A DNA stretch of 64,000 nt from an uncultured Bryobacterales bacterium (GTDB taxonomy: Bacteria; Acidobacteriota; Terriglobia; Bryobacterales; UBA6623), in NCBI GenBank assembly GCA_951813065.1, contig CATOTH010000005.1, forward strand, positions 248,001 through 312,000, written 5' to 3'. Positions 17,677 through 25,669 of this stretch are shown piece after piece. Every line of letters starts with the position of its first letter. The stretch's first letter is position 1. The notes below the pieces were generated by a model. The model was not told the DNA's origin, made no database searches, and worked only from the letters and a program-made list of their open reading frames with translations. A program made the position numbers and the translations under genes.

Positions 17677-19131
17677 ATGAACCAAGGATTCGTTGCTATG
17701 GGGGTCTTTTCCCTATTTCTGGTCCTGACCTTTTGCATTTCCATTATGGCTCGGCGATCAGGCCGAGGCTCTGCGACCGATGACCTGGCAGGCCGGACAC
17801 TCAATCGGTGGCTCATAGGGCTAAGCGCAGGCGCTACCGCCAACAGCGGCTTCGTAGTCGCAGGCGCTGTCGGTCTAGGGTACGAAGGAGGAATTCAATG
17901 GGTGATGCTTCCTGTTGCATGGCTTCTTGGGGATTTGGTTTTCTGGCGCTGGTTCCCCCACCGTATTACCGGTTTCGGCCACCGCAGTGGTGCGGTCACA
18001 ATTTCCGAAATGCTGCAGCATGGATTGTCAGGCCGATGGCAGTCGTCGATCTCAGTGCTGGCAACGGCCGTAATCGTTTTCGGCCTCGCAGGCTACACTG
18101 CAGCCCAGTGGCAGGCTGGACAGACATTCTTGGCCGGGGCATTCAAGCTTCCGACGCATACGTCGCTGGGATTGTTCGCCCTACTTATCATCGCGTACTC
18201 CAGCATTGGGGGATTTCGGGGGTCCGTGTACGTGGACACCTTCCAGGCGATCCTTCGATTGGCGGGCACCGGTCTGGTGCTATTTGCTGCAATCTGGATT
18301 AGCGTCCGAGAGCCTGGATTTCAGTCAAACATCGCTTCGGCGGGTCCCGACTTCCTAAATCCGTTCCCAGGCGCCTCCTTGATCGGGACCATCGGATTCA
18401 TCGCCGGCTGGGCCGCGGCAGCCCTTGGCTTTGGGCTTGGACAGCCCCAACTCGTATCGCGCTACCTGGCGTCAAGAAACCCTAATGAAACGCGAGCTGC
18501 GAAATGGATATACATTGGCTTCGTCCAGACCACGTGGGTCACGATGACCGTCTTCGGTGTTCTGCTCCGCGGAATCATGCCAGATATCGCCGATCCGGAA
18601 GCTGGGCTGAGCGTGTTCGCAAGCGCCCACTTGATTGCCGTCGTCGCCGGCCTTGTCGTGGCAGACGTCTTCGGTGTTATTGCTTCAACCGCGAATTCTC
18701 TTCTGATTTCAATGGCTCAGAGCATTAAGCGTGACATCGTGGAGCGCTTCTTTCCCGCAGGCGCTCGCCTCGCTTCCGTGACTAGCCTGACTCTCGTGGG
18801 CGGAGCCGCAACCATGGCAGTTGCGGTCGCCGCTGACAGTACGGTCGCCAAGTTGGCAATGTCGTCTGTGTCGATGATCGGTGCCGGCCTGGCCGCCCCG
18901 GTTATGATCAAGGTCATGGGTTGGCGTCACACCGGCGCCTCGCTCAATGGTGCAGTTGCCGTCGGGATCGCTTCGGCGGTTGTGTGGGTTCAGGTGGGTC
19001 TGGCCACCCATCTGAACGAAGCCGTTGTAGGCGTTCTGGCCGGAGGATTGACCAACGTTGTGCTGCGAAGCGCCTCGACCATAGCGGGCAAGTGGCGCAC
19101 GTTGATTTCCGGCGGTTCGTATCCAAGCTGA
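17677..19131 (+). CDS. Sodium:solute symporter (SSS family)
   Basis: 484 residues, ATG at 17677 preceded by GAGCGAGG 6 nt upstream. About 13 membrane helices with SSS landmarks: SAGATANSGFVVAGAVGLGY, IAYSSIGGFRGSVYVDTFQA and a helix 7/8 region FGLGQPQLVSRYLASRN, close to the PutP/PanF pattern GxGQPHxxxRF. The family imports proline, pantothenate, betaines or sugars with Na+. It is followed 8 bp later by an EgtD-like methyltransferase, so transport and methyl transfer probably act in one pathway. Substrate unknown. Confidence 0.88.
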   Translation: MNQGFVAMGVFSLFLVLTFCISIMARRSGRGSATDDLAGRTLNRWLIGLSAGATANSGFVVAGAVGLGYEGGIQWVMLPVAWLLGDLVFWRWFPHRITGFGHRSGAVTISEMLQHGLSGRWQSSISVLATAVIVFGLAGYTAAQWQAGQTFLAGAFKLPTHTSLGLFALLIIAYSSIGGFRGSVYVDTFQAILRLAGTGLVLFAAIWISVREPGFQSNIASAGPDFLNPFPGASLIGTIGFIAGWAAAALGFGLGQPQLVSRYLASRNPNETRAAKWIYIGFVQTTWVTMTVFGVLLRGIMPDIADPEAGLSVFASAHLIAVVAGLVVADVFGVIASTANSLLISMAQSIKRDIVERFFPAGARLASVTSLTLVGGAATMAVAVAADSTVAKLAMSSVSMIGAGLAAPVMIKVMGWRHTGASLNGAVAVGIASAVVWVQVGLATHLNEAVVGVLAGGLTNVVLRSASTIAGKWRTLISGGSYPS

Positions 19132-19139
19132 GGCCTCCG

Positions 19140-20585
19140 ATGATGAGTGTGACAGGAAGCGACGACGGCAGCGGACCCGTTGATGGTTCGGCCGACGATC
19201 ATGTCGAAGGGAGCGACGGACACGAAGACCGCACCGAGGAATCCAAGGGGATACCAGAGTGGAAAGACAAGCTTGCGCTCTTACAGGAATTCACCAATAC
19301 AACTGCAACACTTCGCATATTGATCGATGCTCTTGTCGGAGAACGTGACTCTTCGCAACTAGGAGGAGAACAACCTGACGTTGTCAAGAAGTACCTTCAT
19401 ACTTCCGTGAGGAAGGGCTGGGTCACAAACGCACCGAGCGGTGAAAGGGGTCAGATGTTCTTGACACTTGCGGTTGAATTATTAATGGAAAAAGGTGCAT
19501 CGGGCGATCAGGAGGCACTACGGACGGCTCTTGAGAAGGGTACGTTCGACGAATTCAAGCGGCTCGTGACCGGAGAGAGCGATAGAATCCGAGATGGGCA
19601 TGGGTTCATCATCTTCGGAGTTCGCATACCCCTGCCGGATATTGTAAAAGACGTTAACACCGGAATGCTGGATCAGAGGCGTCTGTATCTCTCATACGAT
19701 GCACCAGAAATCTGGGATAAAATAGCCAGGGCTTACGACCAATTCAATTACTGTAGAGAGGCTTTGAACCAATTCTTGAAAAGCCGTGTCTGGAAGGACT
19801 TCTGCCAAAGTGAAGGTTTCGCGGGAGCGGTGGCTTTCGGTGCAGGCTCTGCTTCAAAAGACGTAATGATTTGCGAAGCCCTGAGAGAGGTGAAGGGTAA
19901 TTCTCCTCTGTCTTACACGCTCGTCGACTGCAGCTACTATATGCTTGATCATACTTTTGAGGTCCTTGAGGAGAACTCTGTCCAAGAGCAATCTAGAGTG
20001 GAACTCCAGCTTTATCATCAGGATTTTACACAGATGAGCAAAGACGATTTCCCAGTCAGTGCCTCGCCAGGGCCGAGGGCTTGGTTTATCACGGGAGGTA
20101 CGATTGGCAACGTGGATGAGAGCAAGTTCCTCGCTTCAGTGGCCCGGGTGTGTCAGGCGGGCGACTTGCTGATGATTTCCATGGACACAATTGCAGCCGA
20201 AGGCGAAGCGCGGAAACAGCACTGTAGGGAGTTGCTTGAACGTTACAACCGACCGAGCATTAGGAATCTCCTCAAGCTTCCTCTGCGGGCTGTATGGGAA
20301 CATATTGGCGACGATGGCAGCGTCGCCGACGCTGTCCATAGAATCGACGTCAAGTCCTCAGACCCCAGCCAATACAGTGCTGTCCCAAACGGATCATTCT
20401 CCGTGTACTTCACTGCTGGATTGGAAAGCCGCCTGAAACGCGAGATGGTGCTGGCTGTGTCGACGCGCTATGTCGAGGGGTCATTCAAGGAGTTTGCTGA
20501 GGAGCGCGGTTTCGAATACGTCGAGACGTATTCGGCGCGGCAGGATCGGAACTTCAAAATACTCGTCTTTCGGTATCGGGGTTAG
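19140..20585 (+). CDS. EgtD-like SAM-dependent methyltransferase with novel N-terminal domain
   Basis: 481 residues. Residues ~1-40 are acidic and low-complexity, ~45-190 form a helical domain I do not recognise, and ~215-480 resemble the EgtD (histidine N-alpha-methyltransferase) superfamily: AVAFGAGSASKDVMICEAL for the SAM loop, YTLVDCSYYMLDHT, and WFITGGTIGNVDESKFL followed by GDLLMISMD, the EgtD-type GSTIGN block. EgtD normally makes hercynine for ergothioneine, but no egtB is nearby and the N-terminal domain is extra, so the acceptor may differ. Base composition is visibly AT-richer than its neighbours, suggesting transfer. Adjacent to the SSS symporter with an 8-bp gap. Confidence 0.7.
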   Translation: MMSVTGSDDGSGPVDGSADDHVEGSDGHEDRTEESKGIPEWKDKLALLQEFTNTTATLRILIDALVGERDSSQLGGEQPDVVKKYLHTSVRKGWVTNAPSGERGQMFLTLAVELLMEKGASGDQEALRTALEKGTFDEFKRLVTGESDRIRDGHGFIIFGVRIPLPDIVKDVNTGMLDQRRLYLSYDAPEIWDKIARAYDQFNYCREALNQFLKSRVWKDFCQSEGFAGAVAFGAGSASKDVMICEALREVKGNSPLSYTLVDCSYYMLDHTFEVLEENSVQEQSRVELQLYHQDFTQMSKDDFPVSASPGPRAWFITGGTIGNVDESKFLASVARVCQAGDLLMISMDTIAAEGEARKQHCRELLERYNRPSIRNLLKLPLRAVWEHIGDDGSVADAVHRIDVKSSDPSQYSAVPNGSFSVYFTAGLESRLKREMVLAVSTRYVEGSFKEFAEERGFEYVETYSARQDRNFKILVFRYRG

Positions 20586-21804
20586 TTGCTGTCTGACCTG
20601 AACTTGCTTCCTGTTCTCTGGCTAATCTCCGTAATCGAAAGCAGATACGCAAATTCACACTGCAAACACGCCGGAAACAAGCCGGCTGGCCTCCTGTATC
20701 AGCGCAACCTAGGTGAACGTCAAGCTCGTGTTGTGTCACTTAGATGCGCCTGAAGATACCATCCAATTCATGACAGGGTTGACGTTCACGAAGACTCCCC
20801 GCCATCACGACCGTGGGAAGGGTTGCGCACCGGCCTCACGTCTGGGCAGTAGATCTTGTCGTTGATCGCGTGGTGACGAAGGCCGCCATTGCCAATTGCC
20901 GCCCGACACGGCAGAGTCTGGCCAGGCAATCGTCAACGAGAGTCGCCCGTGTGGTCCGGTCTAGCCGCACCGCAGGCCTGTGGGGATTCCGGCGAATCAC
21001 AACACTCGATCCGCAGGAACGCGAAACACGGTTTGGAGTGAGCAGTCCGAAGGGCTGTGAACTCCTCGGAGCGAATCGGTGCCGGCGCACGCAGAATGGC
21101 CTTTCGCTGTCTCCTCCGTCTCTTGGCTCCCGACAAGACCCTAGCGTGGCGGTCAGCATCATCTCGAGTTTCCTTCCTGATCCGATGGGGATGGAGCGGG
21201 GGTGAGTTGCCGGCAGGCCTGCCGGGTCCTGCCCATGCCAAGTTCCGCGCGGACCGGTGACGGGCGCGCGTTGCCAGTAGTCCTCGTAACGACCGAGGAT
21301 GAATGCCAGATCCTGGCGGAAGGCAGCCGGGCTCCGCCCGCGCTCGACCTCGCGCTGCAACGCCTTGAAGTCGCTGATGGCACACGGGCTGGGTGGCGGG
21401 TCGCTTGATCAGGCCAATGGACTAGCGCACGCCGGCGATCAAGGTGGGGCGGTGGACCGTTTCCAGGGGCAAGCCCGCGGCCTGCCACCTGCCGGTCAGG
21501 GTCCTTGGGCAGTGAATCCATTCACGAACATCGCCGCACCCATCGGGATACCCACGAGCCGCCCTCGTGAAGTCAATATGAGATGACCGCTCGGCGTCCC
21601 ACACCCGAACGGACCCGACGCCATTGACTCCCTCTGGCAGTAGCGTATCGCCTTTAGAATCATGATGTTCCACAGTATGAGCAATCTGAGAATTCTCACA
21701 CGAAACGGTGTGAGCGCCAACACTGAATTTGTGAAACCCGATTCCCAAACATTCTACGGTATTCCCGTCGCAGAGCGGCCCGATTCGCGCTACCTTGGCG
21801 ATGA
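20586..21804. other. Gene-poor 1.2-kb stretch with inverted repeat and coding relics
   Basis: No confident gene. An exact 11-bp inverted repeat (GTGAACGTCAA at 20713-20723, TTGACGTTCAC at 20779-20789) lies downstream of the methyltransferase. Around 21240-21400 on the minus strand a readable patch (REVERGRSPAAFRQDLAFIL) looks like decayed coding sequence without a recognisable family. Confidence 0.4.
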
Positions 21805-22836
21805 ATGACGAGCCGGCCAATCCAACTCCTCGCCCCAGCAATCGCCGGAACGCTCCTGGGCTTCGCGATCGTCCGCGCCCTGCCGCTTCTACAGAACCTG
21901 CATGCGGCTGCGTCCGAGCGCATTGGCCCGACCTGGCCCCTACTACTCATCGTGGCGATGGGCACAGTTGTCACAGCACTCCTTCAGCTGAGCGGCAACT
22001 TGGACGCCCGCCGGGCTGGCGTACTTTTCGAGAAAGCGGAGGAACTAGCGCCGTCGATTGGCCTGCTCGGAACTGTTTTCGCGATGATCGAGGCCCTAAG
22101 CGAATTCGATCTCGCACCGGAAGTGCAGCGCCTCGTGCCCGCAGTGGGCCGTGGCTTATGGAGCACGGGGATCGGCAGCCTGATCTGGATCTTGGCATAT
22201 TCCTTACGAAACCTTGCGAACCTCGGGTGTCGGGTCGGCGCCAGGAAGACCTCGGTGATGCTTTGCGCGATGGCCCTACTACCTGGCGTCGCGCCCAGTG
22301 CGAGCGCAGAACCCACGTCCGCTCACCTTTCACGCGCCTTGCTTCCGCACGAGATCCTCGAAATCTGGGACTCGTCTCGGCTACGCCCGTCCAACAGCGA
22401 CCTGGCACCGAAACCCGAGCAGCCAACATCGTCTTCCAGGCTCATACGAGCGATTCATGAAGAAGCCGAACGGGCGGGAATCCACCCCTTGATGGCCGAG
22501 GCCATAGCCCGCGCAGAATCCGACCTCAAACCCCAGGCTATATCCCACACGGGGTGTTGCCGTGGGATCTACCAATTGGAGGCCAGGACCGCGAAGACCC
22601 TGGGCGTTGCAGACCCCTTCGACCCACACGAGAATATCGCGGCTGGTGTAAGCCTCCTCAGGAGTCTGCTAGCCCGCTATCGGGATTTGTCCACCGCCCT
22701 CGTCGCCTGGAATGCCGGCACAGCACGAGCGAAGGCATTTCAGCGAGACCGGCGCGCGCCCATTCCGGCCGAAACCCGCAGGTTCATCGAGCGAGTCGCG
22801 ACGCTCTTCGGGAAACTCCAGGAGGAATCACTATGA
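21805..22836 (+). CDS. ExbB/TolQ-like proton channel fused to lytic transglycosylase
   Basis: 343 residues. Residues 1-150 match the MotA/TolQ/ExbB layout: helices at ~8-30 and ~44-62, a cytoplasmic segment, helix 2-like GLLGTVFAMIEAL (86-98) and helix 3-like AVGRGLWSTGIGSLIWI (113-129). After a further hydrophobic stretch (~157-178) and a linker, residues ~210-343 are an SLT-family transglycosylase with catalytic Glu238 (ARAESDL), a GIYQLEA motif and WNAGTA. A proton channel subunit and a peptidoglycan-cleaving domain in one chain is not an architecture I know. First gene of a seven-gene operon; the next ATG overlaps its stop. Confidence 0.8.
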   Translation: MTSRPIQLLAPAIAGTLLGFAIVRALPLLQNLHAAASERIGPTWPLLLIVAMGTVVTALLQLSGNLDARRAGVLFEKAEELAPSIGLLGTVFAMIEALSEFDLAPEVQRLVPAVGRGLWSTGIGSLIWILAYSLRNLANLGCRVGARKTSVMLCAMALLPGVAPSASAEPTSAHLSRALLPHEILEIWDSSRLRPSNSDLAPKPEQPTSSSRLIRAIHEEAERAGIHPLMAEAIARAESDLKPQAISHTGCCRGIYQLEARTAKTLGVADPFDPHENIAAGVSLLRSLLARYRDLSTALVAWNAGTARAKAFQRDRRAPIPAETRRFIERVATLFGKLQEESL

Positions 22837-23339
22837 AGCCCGCCACCCTAACCGTACTCTTGACCGCGAGCCTCGCCGCTTGCGGCTGCGGAGGCCCCGG
22901 AAGCACTCGGGCATTGGCCCCGGCCTTGGATCCCCCGATTCACGGCCCGCGACCGCACCACGGAGCGCCAATTGCGCTTCACGCGGATCCGGATCCGACC
23001 CTCCAAAATGCGCTTGTGCTCTTTGGCGCCGGTCGCTACGCGCGCTCGGCCGACCATTTCCTTCGGGCCGCCAGGCTCCCGGCGGGTGAAATCACCGAGG
23101 AAGACGCTCGACGGGCGCTGCTCGCAGCGAGCATTGCATACCTGCTGGCTGACCAGCGGGAGGACTTCCACAGGGTCTTGAGGGACCTACGTGCTGCATT
23201 GCCCGAACACGACAGCCTCTGGCCCGGGGAGCCGCTGAGGATCATGCTCTTCTTGGATGCCTTCATGAGGGGCGAGCCTGCGAAGGTACCGCCCGAGCTC
23301 CGCTCGATCGTCGTGTCCAGAAAGGAGATACCCCAATGA
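22833..23339 (+). CDS. Putative lipoprotein of the ExbBD-like operon
   Basis: 168 residues, ATG overlapping the upstream stop (ATGA), with a strong GGAGGA 6 nt before it. The leader (MKPATLTVLLTASLAACGCG) ends in a lipobox-like LAAC, so Cys17 would be lipidated. After a proline-rich linker the rest is helical (FGAGRYARSADHFLRAARL, then ITEEDARRALLAASIAYLLA), resembling a pair of TPR-like helix hairpins. TPR lipoproteins accompany other TonB-type systems. No family recognised. It overlaps the next gene by 4 bp. Confidence 0.7.
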   Translation: MKPATLTVLLTASLAACGCGGPGSTRALAPALDPPIHGPRPHHGAPIALHADPDPTLQNALVLFGAGRYARSADHFLRAARLPAGEITEEDARRALLAASIAYLLADQREDFHRVLRDLRAALPEHDSLWPGEPLRIMLFLDAFMRGEPAKVPPELRSIVVSRKEIPQ

Positions 23340-24238
23340 ATGATCGAACGCACCCGTTCATAGCCTTGCCGCTTTCCGTCGCGCTGATCTCCACGCTCGG
23401 TGCTCAGCAAGAAAACACCGGCGGGATTGTCCAGGAACTATCGAGGCGTCTTGCTTTCGAAGTCGCCGCTTACGACGAAAAAGCTCCGGTCTTAGAAGCC
23501 CGCCGAGATATCCTCCAGCAAGAATCGACCACTCTGCGGAGAGCTCGAGAGGAAGCCCGCGACATTGAGGCGAAGGAGCGGCTGAACGCGGATCTCCTTG
23601 CAGTCTGGGCGAAGACATCAAGGGCAGATTTGGAGATCACACGGCTCCGACGGCAAACAATCGGCAGAGTGGTGCCCCTGGCCTATCGCCTCCTCGACGA
23701 ACTGGGCGGTCGAGACAAAGCCGCGACCCGCAAGGAGGAGTTTAGGCAGCTCGCCAATTCGGCCCTCGTGATCGACAGCCTCCGCAATGCAGGACCACTG
23801 GAGGAGGAAGACCAGGCCGTCGCCAATGCGGCCGAGCGCAACCTCATTGAAAAGGCCAAAATAAGCGAAGCTCCGCTCTCAGTCGGATCCGTGGTCGGCC
23901 GGCTTCGCGCGACCATCGATCTCCTCGAGGAACAGTATGCCCGGCTGCAAATCGACGAGTTTGCGCTGGATCGAGAAGGACAAACGATTGAGGAACGTGC
24001 AATAGGGGGCGTCGCTCGGATCACCGCGAGACGGCTTCACGGCGCCCTGGCCGGGACCAGCTTGCTGGGTCCTTCGGCGGGCGGATCGGCCACGGACCGA
24101 ATCGCGGATCGCTTCAGTGAGTACGACAGCGTGCTCGACGGCGAGGAGCTGACCGAGCACGGATCCCGCGCGCTCCGCCCGACGGACATCGACGTTCTCG
24201 AAAGGCTGCGCGCAGGTCGATACGAGGTTGAAGAATAA
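23336..24238 (+). CDS. Secreted coiled-coil protein of the ExbBD-like operon
   Basis: 300 residues, preceded by AAGGAG. Signal peptide at ~1-24 (ends around GAQQ). Residues ~35-130 are charged and heptad-like (LQQESTTLRRAREEARDIEA), followed by shorter helical segments. This layout resembles DUF3450, a periplasmic coiled-coil protein found beside ExbB/ExbD/TonB in marine gammaproteobacteria, but similarity is in layout rather than clear motifs. A role in the periplasm as a stalk or clutch for the channel is inference. 12 bp separate it from the next gene. Confidence 0.65.
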   Translation: MNDRTHPFIALPLSVALISTLGAQQENTGGIVQELSRRLAFEVAAYDEKAPVLEARRDILQQESTTLRRAREEARDIEAKERLNADLLAVWAKTSRADLEITRLRRQTIGRVVPLAYRLLDELGGRDKAATRKEEFRQLANSALVIDSLRNAGPLEEEDQAVANAAERNLIEKAKISEAPLSVGSVVGRLRATIDLLEEQYARLQIDEFALDREGQTIEERAIGGVARITARRLHGALAGTSLLGPSAGGSATDRIADRFSEYDSVLDGEELTEHGSRALRPTDIDVLERLRAGRYEVEE

Positions 24239-24250
24239 GAAGAGGTATCC

Positions 24251-24619
24251 ATGAATAATGAAAACAGAATTGCGACCCTGCTGGCGACCCTGCTGCTTGG
24301 CGTCGCCACCCTCCTACCCCTTCCAGCAGCGACGATCGAAGCCCGCTGGAGAATCGAGCACGACAACACCGTCAGGCGAACTCTTCGGCTGTGGCTGGAA
24401 GATCCTGACCATAGGGAACTGCCCAGCGCAATTCTCCGACTCGTCAAGCTCGAAGGCTACCTCGGTGCTGCGGGAATCACGGACCGCCTTGTTCTCGGCC
24501 AGATCGACCCCGCACAGCCCGTAGCACCGCAGGTGTTCCAGCTGTATTTGAAGCGGCAGAGAATCGACCTGGACCCGGCCCAGATCTTCACCGCCGTCGA
24601 GCGCAGGAGCCAGCCATGA
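24251..24619 (+). CDS. Small secreted protein of the ExbBD-like operon
   Basis: 122 residues with a clear signal peptide (NRIATLLATLLLGVATLLP, cleavage after the Ala residues near 27) and GAGG before the ATG. The mature part is about 95 residues of mixed helix and strand, Arg- and Leu-rich, with no cysteines. No family recognised. It overlaps the ExbD-like gene by 4 bp, so it is translated with it and is probably a periplasmic component. Confidence 0.6.
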   Translation: MNNENRIATLLATLLLGVATLLPLPAATIEARWRIEHDNTVRRTLRLWLEDPDHRELPSAILRLVKLEGYLGAAGITDRLVLGQIDPAQPVAPQVFQLYLKRQRIDLDPAQIFTAVERRSQP

Positions 24620-25014
24620 AGGTACCCACCTCCCTCTTGGACGCCACTCTTTGTCTACTGTTCGTATTCATCATGCTAGTCGCCCGCGTCGGCGACGGCG
24701 CGGCGAGTGCCTCCGAGCGCGTCCTACCCATTGTCGAGGTTCCCCCGGCAGCGGTCGAGGCGGACGGGGCAACCACGCGCAGGAATGTGTCGATCTCCCT
24801 AACTTGGAGGGACGGCGCGCCGCAGTACCTTCTCGAGGGCAGGGCGCTGCCGCTGGGTGAACTGGTGCGCAGCGTCGGCGAGAAGTATAGCGAGTCTCCC
24901 CTGGTCATCCGGGGCTCCGAGGGAATTCCTTACGCCACGGTGATCGACCTGCTCGCACGCCTGCAGGCCGCAGGGGCGAAATCGATCTCGCTCGCGTACG
25001 AAACACCGCAATGA
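24616..25014 (+). CDS. ExbD/TolR-like proton-channel partner
   Basis: 132 residues. A short cytoplasmic N-terminus leads into one membrane helix, SLLDATLCLLFVFIMLVA, whose Asp9 aligns with the protonatable Asp of ExbD/TolR (PLxDVxLxLLxxF). The periplasmic part ends with the typical ExbD fold: PLVIRGSEGIPYATVIDLL followed by AGAKSISLAYE. Together with the ExbB-like fusion this should form a proton-conducting stator. AGGAG precedes the ATG, which overlaps the previous stop. Confidence 0.8.
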   Translation: MKVPTSLLDATLCLLFVFIMLVARVGDGAASASERVLPIVEVPPAAVEADGATTRRNVSISLTWRDGAPQYLLEGRALPLGELVRSVGEKYSESPLVIRGSEGIPYATVIDLLARLQAAGAKSISLAYETPQ

Positions 25015-25027
25015 GGAGGACAGTACT

Positions 25028-25669
25028 GTGACCCTTCGTCTATTGATAGGACTGGCTGCCATCGCTGTAGTTCTGATCTGGTTCGGGAGAGATTCGGCAC
25101 GGGACGCCGACAGCAAAGTGACCGAGACGGCCGGAGGCGAAGACCCCGGCGTTTCCGATGGAAACGAGACGACCGAGGGCGAAGACGCCGGTGCTTCCGA
25201 TGGGTCCGAACGCCTTTTCCACGCCGATCCCGAGGGCGAAATTCCATCGGATTCGCTGGGAGGCACGCCTATCCTCCGCGAGGACGAGCAGGTTACACGG
25301 ACGCCCGACCCATTCCCCGATCTTCCTGCCTTGGATGAGGTGTGGATCGAGGACAGGGTCGCTCCGGCTCCCCCGCAGGCAAACGCCTCACCGGGACCTC
25401 GAGATACGCAGGCTCTGATTCGATCGTACATACGCATCATTACCGATCCACCGGATTCGCAGGGAGACTCGTCCATCCTCCAGGCGGGTCACAAGATTGC
25501 GGGGACGCCCGATCCATTTCCCGGTGTTGCATCGTTGGAGGAGGCGGGGATCGACAGCAGCGGCGCTCCGGCTCCTCTTCGGGATACTCGGGCTCTGATT
25601 GAGTCGTATATACGCATCATCAGCGAGTTGGAAGGCGAACGATCCCATGGTGACCGCAACGCACCGTAG
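25028..25669 (+). CDS. Single-pass periplasmic protein with internal repeat
   Basis: 213 residues, GTG start with GAGGAGG 7 nt upstream. One N-terminal membrane helix (~3-18) is followed by an acidic, low-complexity linker and two copies of a ~70-residue unit sharing TPDPFP...L-E--I...APAP...RDT-ALI-SYIRII (about residues 92-140 and 160-200). It could be a TonB-like spanning protein or a peptidoglycan-side adaptor. No family recognised. It overlaps the next gene by 23 bp in another frame. Confidence 0.6.
   Translation: MTLRLLIGLAAIAVVLIWFGRDSARDADSKVTETAGGEDPGVSDGNETTEGEDAGASDGSERLFHADPEGEIPSDSLGGTPILREDEQVTRTPDPFPDLPALDEVWIEDRVAPAPPQANASPGPRDTQALIRSYIRIITDPPDSQGDSSILQAGHKIAGTPDPFPGVASLEEAGIDSSGAPAPLRDTRALIESYIRIISELEGERSHGDRNAP

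Noticed and set aside
18921..20585. 554-residue form of the EgtD-like protein
   Set aside because: The extra 73 residues overlap the symporter gene and are Arg/Ser-rich out-of-frame translation.
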